A stretch of DNA of 64,000 nt, from assembly GCA_966250015.1 (NCBI GenBank), contig CBINFS010000002.1, positions 186,001-250,000 on the forward strand, read 5' to 3'. The position numbers were made by a program, and so were the translations under genes. The notes below the pieces were generated by a model that had not been told where the DNA came from, did not search any database, and saw only the letters and a list, made by a program, of their open reading frames with translations. Source of the DNA: CBINFS01 sp966250015 (GTDB taxonomy: Bacteria; Bacteroidota; Rhodothermia; Rhodothermales; DASSAV01). This document shows positions 30,038 through 39,961 of this stretch, one piece after another (position 1 is the stretch's first letter; each line of letters starts with the position of its first letter).

Positions 30038-30080
30038 CAAACGGGCGAGGATCAGGTTTGGTCCCCGCCCGTTTGTTTTT
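30038..30080 (+). terminator. Terminator after the M49-like peptidase gene
   Basis: CAAACGGGCG pairs with CGCCCGTTTG and is followed by TTTTTG on the + strand. It ends the rightward transcript that starts near oriC, before the convergent ybaK-like gene. Confidence 0.9.
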
Positions 30081-30123
30081 GAAACCCTCCCGGCATCATT
30101 TTTAATCGGGCCGTCGTGAGGAG

Positions 30124-30594
30124 TCAGGCGCCGACGAGGGCAAACCGAACGATTCTGGGCCTCTCGAGCCGCTCGAAATCGGCGTAGGACATCCGGATCA
30201 CCTCGGTGTGCGTTCCGGCGTTGAACGCGATCTCGTCGTTGTCGGCGAGCGCTTCCGCTACCCAGGTCTGCATTCCGTACAGGCTGCCGAACGGCGGCAT
30301 CGCGCCGACCTCACACCCGGGGAAGAGGTCCTTGAACTCCTTCTCAGTCGCGAGCTGTACGGTAGTCGCGCCCGTCCCTTCTTTAAGGTGGTCGAAGTCC
30401 ACGTGGTGCGAAGCTGGCAAGACGGCCATCGCAAACTCGCCATCGAGCTTCACGATCACCGTTTTGGCCATGTCTCTGCCGCGGATGTGTGCGGAGGCGG
30501 CAACTTCCTGGGCGGTGAAGGCCCGAGAGTGTTGGATAGACACGTAGCGAACGTTGTTGCTATCCAGGAATTCTTTGAGCTTTTGTACCGGCAT
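30124..30594 (-). CDS. YbaK/EbsC-family aminoacyl-tRNA deacylase
   Basis: The 156-residue single-domain protein resembles the editing domain of prolyl-tRNA synthetase: RDMAKTVIVKLDGEFAMAVLPA with the conserved Lys, and the substrate loop VGAMPPFGSLYGM. Such proteins hydrolyse mischarged tRNA in trans (for example Cys-tRNA-Pro by YbaK). The exact specificity cannot be given from sequence. The gene is followed on the + strand side by a 180 bp spacer before ilvD, which is transcribed in the same direction, so an operon is possible but not clear. Confidence 0.88.
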   Translation of the reverse strand: MPVQKLKEFLDSNNVRYVSIQHSRAFTAQEVAASAHIRGRDMAKTVIVKLDGEFAMAVLPASHHVDFDHLKEGTGATTVQLATEKEFKDLFPGCEVGAMPPFGSLYGMQTWVAEALADNDEIAFNAGTHTEVIRMSYADFERLERPRIVRFALVGA

Positions 30595-30774
30595 GATGTC
30601 CCTCCCTCACTTCTGGTGGATAAACCCGAGCGCACCTGGCTCACTTAGCCCTCGGCGGGGCGAGTCCGGCACGGATGAATGGTCCCTGTGCCAGGGGTCT
30701 TATTCACGAATCTCCTCTCACAAGGGAAAGGTTAGGGAAGGAGCTTCCGTAATTCAAGCACCCATCCTGATCGT

Positions 30775-32505
30775 TCACAGGTTCGTCGAATGTGCCAGTA
30801 CGGGGTCTACCGGTTCGTCCGTCACACAGCCCTCCGAAGCCGGCCGAACGTTGCGGATGTACTTGTAGAGTGTGCCCCGTGTGGCCTTATAGGGAGGCAT
30901 TTTCCACGCCCGGCGGCGTTCGGCCATCTCTGCCTCGCTGATCTCCACGTCGATCGTCCGCTTCTCGGCGTCGATCGCCACGATGTCGCCATCCCGGACG
31001 AGCGCAATCGGTCCGCCCTCCTGTGCTTCCGGGCACACGTGGCCGATGATGAAGCCGTGCGAGCCGCCGCTGAAGCGCCCGTCGGTGATGAGCGCCACGT
31101 CCTTGCCGAGACCGGCTCCCATGATGGCGGAGGTCGGGGTGAGCATTTCCGGCATGCCGGGGCCTCCCCTGGGGCCCTCATACCGAATGAGGATGACGTC
31201 GCCTTTCTGGATCCGGCCTTCCTCGAGCCCTTTCAGCATGTCCTCCTCGCAGTCGAACACGCGGGCGGGGCCTCTGAACCGCAGCCCCTCCTTTCCTGTG
31301 ATTTTGGCGACGGCGCCCTCCGGCGCCAGGTTGCCGAAGAGGATGTTGATGTGGCCGGTGGGCTTGATGGGGTTTTCGACGGAGTGAATGATGTCCTGCC
31401 CTTCGGCCAGCCCCGGAACGTTCGCCAGGTTCTCGGCGATCGTTTTGCCGGTGACCGTGATGCAGTCGCCATCGAGGTAGCCTTCTTCGAGCAGGTATTT
31501 CATGACGGCGGGGATGCCGCCGACCTTGTGCAGGTCGGCCATCACGTAGCGGCCGCTTGGCTTGAAGTCGGCCAGGAAGGGAACGCGATCGCTGACCTTC
31601 TGAAAATCCTGCATGGTGAGGGCTACGTCGACCGACCGCGCCATCGCAATCAGGTGCAGCACGGCATTGGTCGAGCCGCCGAGTGCGATCACGACCACCA
31701 TGGCGTTTTCGAATGCCCGGCGCGTCATGATGTCGCGCGGCTTGAGATCCATTTCCAGGAGGTTGCGCAGCGCCTGGCCGGCTGCGAAGCACTCTTCAAG
31801 CTTTTTTGGATCCTCGGCGGGCGTCGAGGACGAATAAGGGAGCGACATACCCATCGCTTCGATCGCGCTCGCCATCGTGTTGGCCGTGTACATGCCCCCG
31901 CAAGCGCCGGGTCCCGGGCAGCTGTGGCGGATGATCAAATCGCGCTGCTCGTCGCTTATCCTGCCGGAGAGGTATTCACCGTAGGACTGGAAGGCCGACA
32001 CGATGTCCAGCATCCGTTCCTCATCCCCTCCGAACGTCACGCAGCCGGCGCGGATGGTGCCGCCGTAGACCATCAGCGAGGGGCGGTTCAACCGGCCCAT
32101 GGCGATCATACATCCCGGCATGTTTTTGTCGCAGCCGGGGATGGTGATCAGGCCGTCGTACCACTGGGCGGCGACCACTGTTTCGATCGAGTCTGCGATG
32201 AGGTCGCGGGATTGCAGAGAATAGCTCATGCCCTCGGTGCCCATCGAAATACCATCCGATACACCGATCGTGTTGAACCGCAACCCGACGAGTCCCGCGG
32301 CTTTGACACCCTCTTTTACCTTTTCGGCGAGGTAATTGAGGTGCATGTTACACGTATTGCCTTCCCACCAGTTTGCCGCAATGCCGACCTGGGGCTTGTC
32401 CAGGTCTTCGGCCGTGAGTCCCGTACCGTACAACATGGCCTGGGAGGCTCCCTGGCTTCTGGGCTGCGTGATCCGGCGGCTATATTTATTCAAGGGCTCT
32501 GTCAT
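30775..32505 (-). CDS. ilvD: Dihydroxy-acid dehydratase
   Basis: The 576-residue protein dehydrates dihydroxy-acids in valine, leucine and isoleucine synthesis. Fe-S ligands are visible in [22 protein letters not shown] and [16 protein letters not shown]; the C-terminal [19 protein letters not shown] is also diagnostic. Start is the ATG at 32505, giving [13 protein letters not shown]; in-frame sequence upstream to 32553 is unlike the family. No other ilv or leu genes are adjacent, so it is a lone pathway gene here. Confidence 0.97.
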   Translation of the reverse strand: MTEPLNKYSRRITQPRSQGASQAMLYGTGLTAEDLDKPQVGIAANWWEGNTCNMHLNYLAEKVKEGVKAAGLVGLRFNTIGVSDGISMGTEGMSYSLQSRDLIADSIETVVAAQWYDGLITIPGCDKNMPGCMIAMGRLNRPSLMVYGGTIRAGCVTFGGDEERMLDIVSAFQSYGEYLSGRISDEQRDLIIRHSCPGPGACGGMYTANTMASAIEAMGMSLPYSSSTPAEDPKKLEECFAAGQALRNLLEMDLKPRDIMTRRAFENAMVVVIALGGSTNAVLHLIAMARSVDVALTMQDFQKVSDRVPFLADFKPSGRYVMADLHKVGGIPAVMKYLLEEGYLDGDCITVTGKTIAENLANVPGLAEGQDIIHSVENPIKPTGHINILFGNLAPEGAVAKITGKEGLRFRGPARVFDCEEDMLKGLEEGRIQKGDVILIRYEGPRGGPGMPEMLTPTSAIMGAGLGKDVALITDGRFSGGSHGFIIGHVCPEAQEGGPIALVRDGDIVAIDAEKRTIDVEISEAEMAERRRAWKMPPYKATRGTLYKYIRNVRPASEGCVTDEPVDPVLAHSTNL

Positions 32506-32649
32506 GACTGATACAAAAAGTGAAATGAATGGGCATCCAAAAGCATAGAGCAATCCAATAAAAGGAGAACGGCCGAATACAGCAACCTTTTTGCTTTACT
32601 TCGTCCCTTGCCACCTTAATTATTCAAGTAAAACGGCCGGGCGTGGTGC

Positions 32650-34086
32650 TCACGGGAGAAAAGGATCGAAATGCAGCCCGAAGCCCGAAATGAGGGGGCA
32701 GGCACGGGATTTTTCGATGATTACCCGGACACGGTCCGTTTGAACGGGCTCTATTTTCAATAGGCGCCGATATCCGATCGTCGTACCCGTGCTCACCGTT
32801 TCCCATGCGCCATCCTTCCGAACCTGGACCCGGAACGCTTCGACGCGCTGGCCCATGGCTATCGGCTCTTCGATCCGGATGACGTTAAACGTGGCAGGCT
32901 GCGCGAGCTCGATCTCGAACGCGCTCGAAATCACCTCGTCGTCCGTCGCCCAATACGTTTTTGGATCGGAATCGATCACGTTTTCCGGGCCGAAGGCCGG
33001 CGAGCCGCCGCGGACGTTCTCGGCCGTCAGGGTTCCCCCAAGGGCGTAGTCGGTTCCGAAAATGGTGTCGAGTGCTTCGCGGAACTCCCGAAGGCGCTCG
33101 ACGTCCGCGTCGGAGAATCGGCCTTCTTTATTTGGGGGTACATTCAGGAGCAGGACGCAGTTGCGGCCGACGGACTTGTAGTAGATGTCGAGCAGCTCGT
33201 CGCGGCTTTTGGGCTGCTGATCCTCGTGATAAAACCAACCTCGACGGATGGAAACGTCGCACTCGCCGGGGATCCAGTCTTTGCCGTTGGGATCGCCGGC
33301 GTTGAGGTAGCCCGTGTCCGCAGCGCCGATGGTGACCTGGTCTCCGTTCATCATCGACCAGCAGGTCTCGCCTGCATGTCCCCGTTCGTTCCCGATCCAG
33401 CGGACGTCGGGTCCTGCATCCGAGAACATGACGGCGTTCGGTTGAAGCTGCCGCACGAGAGCCCAGTACGCATCGAAGTCGTACGCCATGTCCTTCGCAT
33501 CTTCCCCCTTGGCCCCGTCGAACCAGATCTCGTCGAGCGGTCCGTACCTGGTCAACAGCTCGTGGAGCTGTGCGGCGTAGTACTGGTTGTAGCGGACGTT
33601 GTCTCCATAGGAGGGTTCGTGGCGATCCCACGGCGAAAGGTAGAGGCCGAGCCCGATCCCTTCCGCTCGACAGGCCTCGGCGAGCTCGCGCACGACGTCG
33701 CCTTTCCCCTCCTTCCACGGGCTGTTTTTGACGGAGTGTGCCGTGTACGCACTGGGCCACAGGTTGAAGCCGTCGTGATGCTTGGCGGTCAGGATGATCG
33801 TTTTGAACCCGGTTTCCCTGGCGACGCGTGCCCACTGCCTTGCGTCGAGCCGGGTAGGATTAAAGATCGCCGGGTCCTCGTTGCCGTCGCCCCATTCGCG
33901 ATCCGTGAACGTGTTCACGCCAAAGTGCACGAACATAATCAGCTCGCGCTCCTGCCACGCAAGCTGCCGGGACGTCGGGATCGGCATCAGCGGCATGGGA
34001 GGGGTAACCTGCGCCATTACCGGGGCATGGATCAGGAGACCAATGAGGAGCAAACCGAGTAGCAGCGGGAATCGGGATCTGGTCAT
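32650..34086 (-). CDS. GH29 alpha-L-fucosidase with C-terminal F5/8-type domain
   Basis: A 478-residue secreted glycosidase. A signal peptide occupies the first 25 residues (ending APVMAQ). The GH29 catalytic domain shows FVHFGVNTFTDREWGDG, TAKHHDGFNLWPS and the nucleophile Asp in DEIWFDGAKG near residue 190. After about residue 345 a discoidin/CBM32-like domain starts (GGSPAFGPENVIDSDPKTYW). It should remove fucose from glycans outside the cytoplasm. No other glycan-use genes (SusCD, sulfatase) are in the window, so it is isolated. The acid/base residue is less conserved in GH29 and I do not assign it. Confidence 0.9.
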   Translation of the reverse strand: MTRSRFPLLLGLLLIGLLIHAPVMAQVTPPMPLMPIPTSRQLAWQERELIMFVHFGVNTFTDREWGDGNEDPAIFNPTRLDARQWARVARETGFKTIILTAKHHDGFNLWPSAYTAHSVKNSPWKEGKGDVVRELAEACRAEGIGLGLYLSPWDRHEPSYGDNVRYNQYYAAQLHELLTRYGPLDEIWFDGAKGEDAKDMAYDFDAYWALVRQLQPNAVMFSDAGPDVRWIGNERGHAGETCWSMMNGDQVTIGAADTGYLNAGDPNGKDWIPGECDVSIRRGWFYHEDQQPKSRDELLDIYYKSVGRNCVLLLNVPPNKEGRFSDADVERLREFREALDTIFGTDYALGGTLTAENVRGGSPAFGPENVIDSDPKTYWATDDEVISSAFEIELAQPATFNVIRIEEPIAMGQRVEAFRVQVRKDGAWETVSTGTTIGYRRLLKIEPVQTDRVRVIIEKSRACPLISGFGLHFDPFLP

Positions 34087-34220
34087 GGCGTAGAAATCTG
34101 GGACAATGAAGGGGCTCCGGAAAAAGACTCGGCCGGGTCGATGGTCCCCATTTTATCGCACACGGATAACTTCCGCAAAGATTTCGACGTATTTCAGACG
34201 GTCGGCTCCGCTTTCGACGT

Positions 34221-34781
34221 TTACCCTTCCATCTCCATCCCTTCCTTCAGTCTTTCAGCGTACTTCTCTCTGAATTTGGCCAGCTTGGGCTCGATGACGA
34301 TGAAACAGTAGGGCTGAGACGGGTTGTCGCGGTAGTAGTCCTGATGGTAATCTTCCGCCGGGTAGAAGGTCGTCAGCGGGACGACTTCCGTCACAATCGG
34401 TTTGGACCAGATACCTTCCTTCTCGATCTCAGCAATGACTTCGTGCGCGATCCGGCGCTGCTCGTCGTTGTGGTAGAGTATGATCGATCGATACTGCGGC
34501 CCGACGTCTGCACCCTGGCGATTGGGCGTAGTGGGGTCGTGGGTCGTAAGGAATATTTCGATCAGATCACGGTAGGGAATCACCTCGGGATCGAACGTGA
34601 TCTGCACGACTTCGGCGTGGCCGGTGGTACCCGTACAGACCTGATGATACGTCGGATTGGGGACGTCACCCCCTGCATAGCCGGACACGGTACGTTCAAC
34701 GCCCTTCAGCTGCTCGAATATGGCCTCCACGCACCAGAAGCATCCCCCGCCGAGTGTGGCAGTTTCCAGTTTCTTTTCCAT
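34221..34781 (-). CDS. msrA: Peptide-methionine (S)-S-oxide reductase MsrA
   Basis: The 186-residue enzyme has the catalytic GGGCFWCVEAIF motif at its N-terminus and the family segments GYAGGDVPNPTYHQVCTGTTG and DVGPQYRS. It repairs oxidised methionine. I prefer the ATG at 34781 over the GTG codon immediately before it. A C-terminal recycling Cys is present in QPYCFIVIEP. Confidence 0.97.
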   Translation of the reverse strand: MEKKLETATLGGGCFWCVEAIFEQLKGVERTVSGYAGGDVPNPTYHQVCTGTTGHAEVVQITFDPEVIPYRDLIEIFLTTHDPTTPNRQGADVGPQYRSIILYHNDEQRRIAHEVIAEIEKEGIWSKPIVTEVVPLTTFYPAEDYHQDYYRDNPSQPYCFIVIEPKLAKFREKYAERLKEGMEMEG

Positions 34782-34941
34782 CACAAAGCCCCCCTACGTT
34801 TCGATGAAGTGCCTATGATGATTTCATGCCCCGGTGTATGAAATGTTGCAGCAGAATCTCCCTTTACTCCCTGTACAGGGTAAAAAGAAATGCATGGAAA
34901 GGGTGTCGGCCAATCGGGTTGGGGGAAGGGGCTTTTTCCCT

Positions 34942-35547
34942 TTACCTGTATTGAATGCCGAACGTTATAGGAATGTGGCCGATACGCCGCCCGGCTTCTG
35001 CCAGAGCAGAGTGGTATCGGCCCTCGACGGTTACGGCGAAGTGATTGGACACCGGGAATGCCATACCGGCGCCCATAAGGATTCCGGCGCGATTTTCCTC
35101 GATCGGGCTGATCGTTCGGACCTGATTGTTCGTGAAAATGACGATCACACCCTCGATTGTTGGATCGAAGTAGCCCAATCCGAAAAGGACAAACGGCTGT
35201 ACGGGTCCGATTTCCGACAGGTAGAAGAGGGCGTCCACCATCACCGTCTTAATGTCGGCGCCTCCACCGAAGAGGGCGATGTCGGGTCCGCCTGCCTGAG
35301 CGGCGGTAAGGACGGCATCCTGGTTCAGCGAAAAAAGGTTGTACCCTGCCCGGGCCTGAATTCCGAAGGAGGGTGTAAGCATGTAGCCGACGTTGGCTTC
35401 AAGGGCGGGTCCGGGTAACCAGAACTCGTTAAATCGGCCGCCCTGCGGCAAGGCGCCGCCGATCCCGACGCCAATCGTGATTCCCTGTGCCTGAACGGAG
35501 CTGGAAATGGAAACCAGACACAAGAGCAGAAGAAGAGATCGTTTCAT
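34942..35547 (-). CDS. Outer-membrane beta-barrel protein, uncharacterised
   Basis: A 201-residue secreted protein with a signal peptide (first about 21 residues, KRSLLLLLCLVSISSSVQA). The rest alternates hydrophobic and polar residues in short strands separated by Gly- and Asn-containing turns, ending in an aromatic/basic residue (TFGIQYR), as in small 8-stranded outer-membrane barrels of the OmpA/OmpW type. No more precise family is recognisable. The start is ATG 35547; upstream in-frame sequence lacks a signal peptide. Confidence 0.75.
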   Translation of the reverse strand: MKRSLLLLLCLVSISSSVQAQGITIGVGIGGALPQGGRFNEFWLPGPALEANVGYMLTPSFGIQARAGYNLFSLNQDAVLTAAQAGGPDIALFGGGADIKTVMVDALFYLSEIGPVQPFVLFGLGYFDPTIEGVIVIFTNNQVRTISPIEENRAGILMGAGMAFPVSNHFAVTVEGRYHSALAEAGRRIGHIPITFGIQYR

Positions 35548-35691
35548 GGGGTGAGGGAAAACAGTGAACAGGGTGTTTCCATGCTGAATACCAACAGATC
35601 CGGCGTTCAGGCACCTCCATCTTACGAAAGACAAACCGAATCTGCACCAGGCTGAGAATTTCGGACCGATTTTGTGAGCAGGACGGACCAG

Positions 35692-35731
35692 TAAAAGTAA
35701 AAAAGCCCGCGTACCGGACGGACGCGGGCTT
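35692..35731 (-). terminator. Terminator after the TPR protein gene
   Basis: AAGCCCGCGT pairs with ACGCGGGCTT; on the - strand the stem is followed by TTTTACTTTTAC. It ends the leftward transcript of the TPR protein gene. Confidence 0.9.
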
Positions 35732-35761
35732 CCTTATAAAACAAGATTGAACTCGACGAGG

Positions 35762-36634
35762 TCAGAGCGTCGTGATGTAGTGCTCTGCCGGGGCTTTGAA
35801 GCTGCCGTAGCGGGCCTCTTCGAAGGCGGCTTTTGCAAGGGCGTTGTCGCCGTTGAGCATCAACGCCTCGCCTTTGACGAAGTAGAATTTGGCCTTGTCG
35901 GTCTTGCTTCCTTTGTGGAGCGCAAGACCCTGATCGGCGGCTGCAACAGCCTGTTCGTACTCACCAAGAGCCTTGTGTGCTTCGGCCATGTAGTAATACG
36001 CGTCAGGGTCGAGCGACACGTGCTCTTTCATTTGATTCAGGTAGCCGAGTGCCTCGGTAGCGGCTGCGCGAGACACGTTCTCTCCGCCACTGGCTAGCGC
36101 CCGTGATGCGCGGTATACGAACAGGTCACGAATAGCCTGCTCGGCGGCATCTTTGGTCTTACGGTCGCTGGCCTTTTCCGCTACTTCCATGGCCTTTTTG
36201 TATGATGCGATCGCTTCGTCGAACCTGTCAAGGTTTTTCAGCGCCAAGCCTTTGCCATAATAGTTCTTTGCAAAGTTCGGATAGTGCTGGATCCCTTTGT
36301 CAAAGTGCTTGATGGCTTCTTCGGCCTGATCTTTCTTGAACGCATCGAGCCCGTTCGCATAGTCGAGCTGCGTGACGTAGGTCATCGCCTTCTCGGCTAT
36401 CTCCGTATCGCCCGCTTTTTTGGCGAGATCGGCCGCTTTGACCCAGTGATCATAAGCCTGGGCTGCATTCTTCGCTTTGTAGGCTTCGAGACCGGCATTG
36501 AATTCACGCTTATACTCCTGATCGTCCTGGGCGAACGCCGGGGCAGCTTCGAGACCTGCCAGAACGAGCACCAGCACGAGCGCTTTCAGAAGATGCCGAG
36601 TCGATGCTTTCAATAAGGTACGGTTCACAATCAT
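35762..36634 (-). CDS. Secreted TPR-repeat protein
   Basis: The 290-residue protein has an N-terminal signal peptide of about 35 residues (ending APAFAQ) and then several tetratricopeptide repeats, for example FNAGLEAYKAKNAAQAYDHW, YYGKGLALKNLDRFDEAIAS and YYMAEAHKALGEYEQAVAAA. TPR arrays mediate protein-protein contacts; the partner is unknown. It is Lys- and Ala-rich, likely periplasmic, and a single gene between its own promoter region (36635-36860) and a strong terminator. Confidence 0.85.
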   Translation of the reverse strand: MIVNRTLLKASTRHLLKALVLVLVLAGLEAAPAFAQDDQEYKREFNAGLEAYKAKNAAQAYDHWVKAADLAKKAGDTEIAEKAMTYVTQLDYANGLDAFKKDQAEEAIKHFDKGIQHYPNFAKNYYGKGLALKNLDRFDEAIASYKKAMEVAEKASDRKTKDAAEQAIRDLFVYRASRALASGGENVSRAAATEALGYLNQMKEHVSLDPDAYYYMAEAHKALGEYEQAVAAADQGLALHKGSKTDKAKFYFVKGEALMLNGDNALAKAAFEEARYGSFKAPAEHYITTL

Positions 36635-36860
36635 CGTCTCCTCGGTTCGCTGTGTTGTTGGTTGATTTACGGTTCTATTTTTATCGACGTAACGTTAAAG
36701 CTGCGCCCACATATTTGCCAGGGTGGCCAGAAGCTTTTGGAATCGTACAACTTGAGAGAAACCGTTCGGTTCTCGTTTACCCACCTAAATTATTAAATTA
36801 ATTTTCGATGGGCGATCCGTGTTCCTAACCAATAAACCAGAAAGCGGTTTCAGAAAAAAG

Positions 36861-37574
36861 TTAAAAATTCGGGAGAAGAGCGTGTTCCTTATAAAACGCG
36901 TTCATTATCTGGACCGCCTCAACCGGATCGTCCGTAAGCTGGAACAACCCCGGATCGTCCGGTGAGATATTCCCTGCTCCCAATACCTCTCCTTTCAGCC
37001 AGTCAACTAAACCAGCCCAGTATGAAGTTCCCATTAAGATAACAGGAAATCGTGTTGATTTTCCAGTCTGGATCAAGGTGATGGCCTCAAAAAGTTCGTC
37101 CAGCGTGCCAAAGCCTCCCGGAAGCACGATGAACCCCTGGGCATATTTTACGAACATTACCTTCCGAACGAAAAAGTAATTGAAGTTGATCAGCTTGTCC
37201 CGATCGACGTACCGGTTGGCTTCCTGTTCGTGAGGAATGACGATGTTGAGCCCAACGGACACGCCTCCCGCCTCCTGCGCGCCCTTATTGGCGGCTTCCA
37301 TGATGCCTGGCCCGCCTCCGGTGATGACCCCATATTTGTTTTTTACAAGCTCTCGGGCAACCTGCTCCGCGAGCTTGTAATAGGGATGATCGGGCTTCGT
37401 ACGAGCCGAGCCGAAAATGGAAACGCATGGACCCAGGCTGGACAAGGTCTCAAAACCGTCCACAAATTCGGACATTATCTGGAATATCCGCCACAGGTCC
37501 TTAACCCTGCTCTGCTGCCACGCATCCCGTTCACGGGACGACATCTTATCAGCTCCATCAAGATGCGAGTGCAT
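36861..37574 (-). CDS. LOG-family (TIGR00730) protein
   Basis: The protein of about 238 residues has GGGPGIMEAANKGAQEAGG and PGGFGTLDELFE, the two motifs of the LOG family. Many members are cytokinin riboside 5'-monophosphate phosphoribohydrolases, and others act as nucleotide 5'-monophosphate nucleosidases; the bacterial substrate here is not known. A GTG at 37619 would add 15 residues; I prefer the ATG at 37574. It is a single gene without obvious operon partners. Confidence 0.88.
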   Translation of the reverse strand: MHSHLDGADKMSSRERDAWQQSRVKDLWRIFQIMSEFVDGFETLSSLGPCVSIFGSARTKPDHPYYKLAEQVARELVKNKYGVITGGGPGIMEAANKGAQEAGGVSVGLNIVIPHEQEANRYVDRDKLINFNYFFVRKVMFVKYAQGFIVLPGGFGTLDELFEAITLIQTGKSTRFPVILMGTSYWAGLVDWLKGEVLGAGNISPDDPGLFQLTDDPVEAVQIMNAFYKEHALLPNF

Positions 37575-37691
37575 GGTAAAACCAGGTTTTTCGTTTGAAA
37601 AAAGGGCGCCCGCAGGCACAGCCTAAGTTGTGAAAGGGCTTAATATGAACAAAAACCTTTAGACAGTCCACCTCCGTTTAGTGTGGATTCC

Positions 37692-37732
37692 AGAAAGAAA
37701 AAGGGGCCACCCTAATGAATCGGGCGACCCCT
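37692..37732 (-). terminator. Terminator after the OmpA-like lipoprotein gene
   Basis: AGGGG...CCCCT with an inner CCC/GGG stem and a 9-base loop is followed by TTTTTCTTTCT on the - strand. It separates this gene from the LOG-family gene downstream. Confidence 0.8.
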
Positions 37733-37756
37733 GACGTCCTTTTCGAGCCAAATCGA

Positions 37757-38443
37757 TCAGTTGTTGCTCAATTCCTCGCGATATTCTTCACTTGCAAATA
37801 TGGCGACCTCGACGCGGCGGTTCTGTTGACGCCCGATCTCATCCTCATTGCTCGCTACCGGCTCCAGCTCTCCCTTACCCAGCGTCGTGATTCGGCTACG
37901 GGAGATACCCTGGCTGATGAGGTACTCGGCTGCGGAGTTCGCACGGCGTTCGGACAAACGCTGGTTGTACTCCTCGGAGCCGACGGCGTCGGTGTGCCCG
38001 ACGATCATCACTTCGGTATTCGGGTATTTCTTCAGGCTCGCGGCGAGCTCCGACAGGTTCGTACGAGCCGTTGCGCTCAGGTCGGCACGGTCGAAGCCGA
38101 AGAGGATGGCCGAATCGAACGTGATCTGGATTCCTTCACCGACGCGTTCGACTTCGGCGCCTTCGAGCTCCTGTTCCAGCTCGCGGGCCTGCTTGTCCAT
38201 TTGCTGGCCGATGATGGCGCCAGCAGTGCCGCCGACTACGGCACCGATGATGGCGCCTTTGGCCGTGCTGCCCGTTGCTTTACCGATCACGCCGCCCACG
38301 ACGGCGCCTGCGCCTGCTCCGGCCGCCGCACCCTTTTCGGTACGGCTCATATTGTCGATCGTTTTGCATCCAATCAGCCCGGTGCTTAGAAAAAGAAGCA
38401 CCGCGATCGGAATGCTCAACCGTTTTGTAAACGTGGTCTTCAT
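37757..38443 (-). CDS. OmpA-family lipoprotein with glycine-zipper segment
   Basis: The 228-residue protein has a lipoprotein signal with lipobox LIGC at about residue 26, a glycine-zipper region (AAAGAGAGAVVGGVIGKATG, about 39-85) that can sit in membranes, and a C-terminal OmpA/MotB peptidoglycan-binding domain with MIVGHTDAVGSEEYNQRLS and RVEVAI. It resembles YiaD. It probably links the outer membrane to peptidoglycan. Confidence 0.92.
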   Translation of the reverse strand: MKTTFTKRLSIPIAVLLFLSTGLIGCKTIDNMSRTEKGAAAGAGAGAVVGGVIGKATGSTAKGAIIGAVVGGTAGAIIGQQMDKQARELEQELEGAEVERVGEGIQITFDSAILFGFDRADLSATARTNLSELAASLKKYPNTEVMIVGHTDAVGSEEYNQRLSERRANSAAEYLISQGISRSRITTLGKGELEPVASNEDEIGRQQNRRVEVAIFASEEYREELSNN

Positions 38444-38835
38444 TTGGAATGACCTCCTGGATATCTGGATCTAAGTTCAAAAAGTGTTTAATCAACCATC
38501 ATGCCAATACGTGAACCGCAACCAATTGGCTGGGGTGTGCCTCCAATCAGGAAAATAGGCCACAGTTCCTCGCCAGGGATCAAATGCGCGCCGAAGGCGA
38601 TTTTTGTTACTTCGTTTCTACGTTCCAGGTGAGACGCCACGATGTAGGGTATCTCCGGGAGTGACGACGAGAATGAACAAAAAGCGTATGCTGTCGGCGA
38701 CGCATCCTTAATACCTTCTCGCCTGTCATTCAAACGGGATGTTACATCGTCGTTCTATATGGCATCTCGCCGATTGCTATCTTTCTACGAGCGTTAGTTT
38801 GTGCCTTTTCTGTCGAATCACACCATCTGTAGTCT
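38444..38835. other. Spacer between divergent OmpA-like and nucleotidyltransferase genes
   Basis: These 392 bp lie between a leftward and a rightward gene, so both promoters should be here. I see no clear promoter or repeat. An 81-codon frame on the - strand (38488-38733) is open but shows no signal peptide, domain or recognised family, and is more AT-rich than its neighbours. It may be chance or a decayed gene. Confidence 0.5.
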
Positions 38836-39840
38836 ATGAAGCTCATCATCCCAATGGCAGGGCGCGGGACGCGTGTCCGCCCCCACTCGCACGTTACACC
38901 CAAACCCCTTCTCGAAGTAAGAGGCAGCAGCATGGTCGAACGGATCGTAGACACGTTATCCCGTGTGTTGCCTCGAAAGCTGGAAGAGGCGATGTACATC
39001 ATTGGACCCGACTTCGGGAACGAGGTGCGCGAGCAGCTCACCGCTCTGTCGAGAGAAAGGGACGTGAAGGCCCATTTTGCCGTGCAGGAAGTCGCACGCG
39101 GTTCGGCCCACGCCGTCCTCTGTGCCGGTGACTTCCTCGAAGGTGAAGGCATCATCGTATACGCCGACACCCTGTTCGACATGGAAGAGAGCATAAACCT
39201 CGACGGAGCCGACGTGATCGCCTGGGTTAAGCACGTGGACGACCCCCGGCGGTTTGGGATCGCCATCCGCGAAGGTGACCGCATCGTCGCCCTCGAGGAG
39301 AAACCCCAGAATCCGGTCTCTAACGAGGCGCTGATAGGGATCTATTACATCAGGGACCTGCGTCGCCTGAAGAAAGAAATTGAGACGTCGATCGAACTCG
39401 GCGAAACGGGACCCGGTGGAGAGTTCTTCCTGACGGGAGCCCTGGATCGTATGCTTCAGGATGGCGCGGTATTCAAGACGGCGAGCGTAACGGAGTGGCT
39501 GGACTGCGGCACGATCCCCGCCCTGCTCCAGACCACCCGGTACATTCTGGAAAAAGAAAAGAACAATCACGGCCACGGGCACGTGCAGGACAGTGTCTTG
39601 ATCGAACCGGTATATATTGGGCCCGGTGCGCGGATCGTCGATTCGGTCGTCGGGCCGTACGTGTCGGTCGAAAGTGACGCCCGGATTTACCGGTCCGTCG
39701 TCACCGACTCGATTCTTTTTGCCGGCGCCCGGGTGGAGAATGCAGTTTTATCCGATTCGATTATCGGGCAGCACGCACTGGTCCGTTACGATGCACAGCG
39801 GATCAACGTTGGCGACCATTCGGAAATCGGGGGACGATAA
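38836..39840 (+). CDS. Sugar-phosphate nucleotidyltransferase with left-handed beta-helix
   Basis: The 334-residue protein begins KLIIPMAGRGTRVRP and has the PKPLLEV motif, the nucleotide-binding signature of NDP-sugar pyrophosphorylases. The acidic metal site is VYADTLFDM. The C-terminal third is a hexapeptide-repeat helix (for example VYIGPGARIVDSVVGPYVSV) as in glucose-1-phosphate thymidylyltransferase-like proteins. It likely makes an activated sugar; which NTP and sugar are used is unknown. It is first in a rightward run of genes to 48.1 kb. Confidence 0.88.
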   Translation: MKLIIPMAGRGTRVRPHSHVTPKPLLEVRGSSMVERIVDTLSRVLPRKLEEAMYIIGPDFGNEVREQLTALSRERDVKAHFAVQEVARGSAHAVLCAGDFLEGEGIIVYADTLFDMEESINLDGADVIAWVKHVDDPRRFGIAIREGDRIVALEEKPQNPVSNEALIGIYYIRDLRRLKKEIETSIELGETGPGGEFFLTGALDRMLQDGAVFKTASVTEWLDCGTIPALLQTTRYILEKEKNNHGHGHVQDSVLIEPVYIGPGARIVDSVVGPYVSVESDARIYRSVVTDSILFAGARVENAVLSDSIIGQHALVRYDAQRINVGDHSEIGGR

Positions 39841-39961
39841 GGCATCGAGGCCGAATCGACGAGAGCCCGGTTCCGGTCGCGGCGTTTATCTTCCACGTGG
39901 TATCCCGCCGGAGGAAGGTCTCGGGGCGTAGTACCAATTTGAAGTAGCACTTTATCGTGGA

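Noticed and set aside
30790..32511. Open frame of 573 codons opposite ilvD
   Set aside because: Another antisense shadow. ilvD is unambiguous on the other strand; the frame is His-, Asp- and Val-rich without domain motifs.
38488..38733. 81-codon frame on the - strand in the gene-free spacer
   Set aside because: No domain, no signal peptide, no clear ribosome-binding site, and more AT-rich than neighbours. It may be a remnant; evidence is too thin to call a gene.
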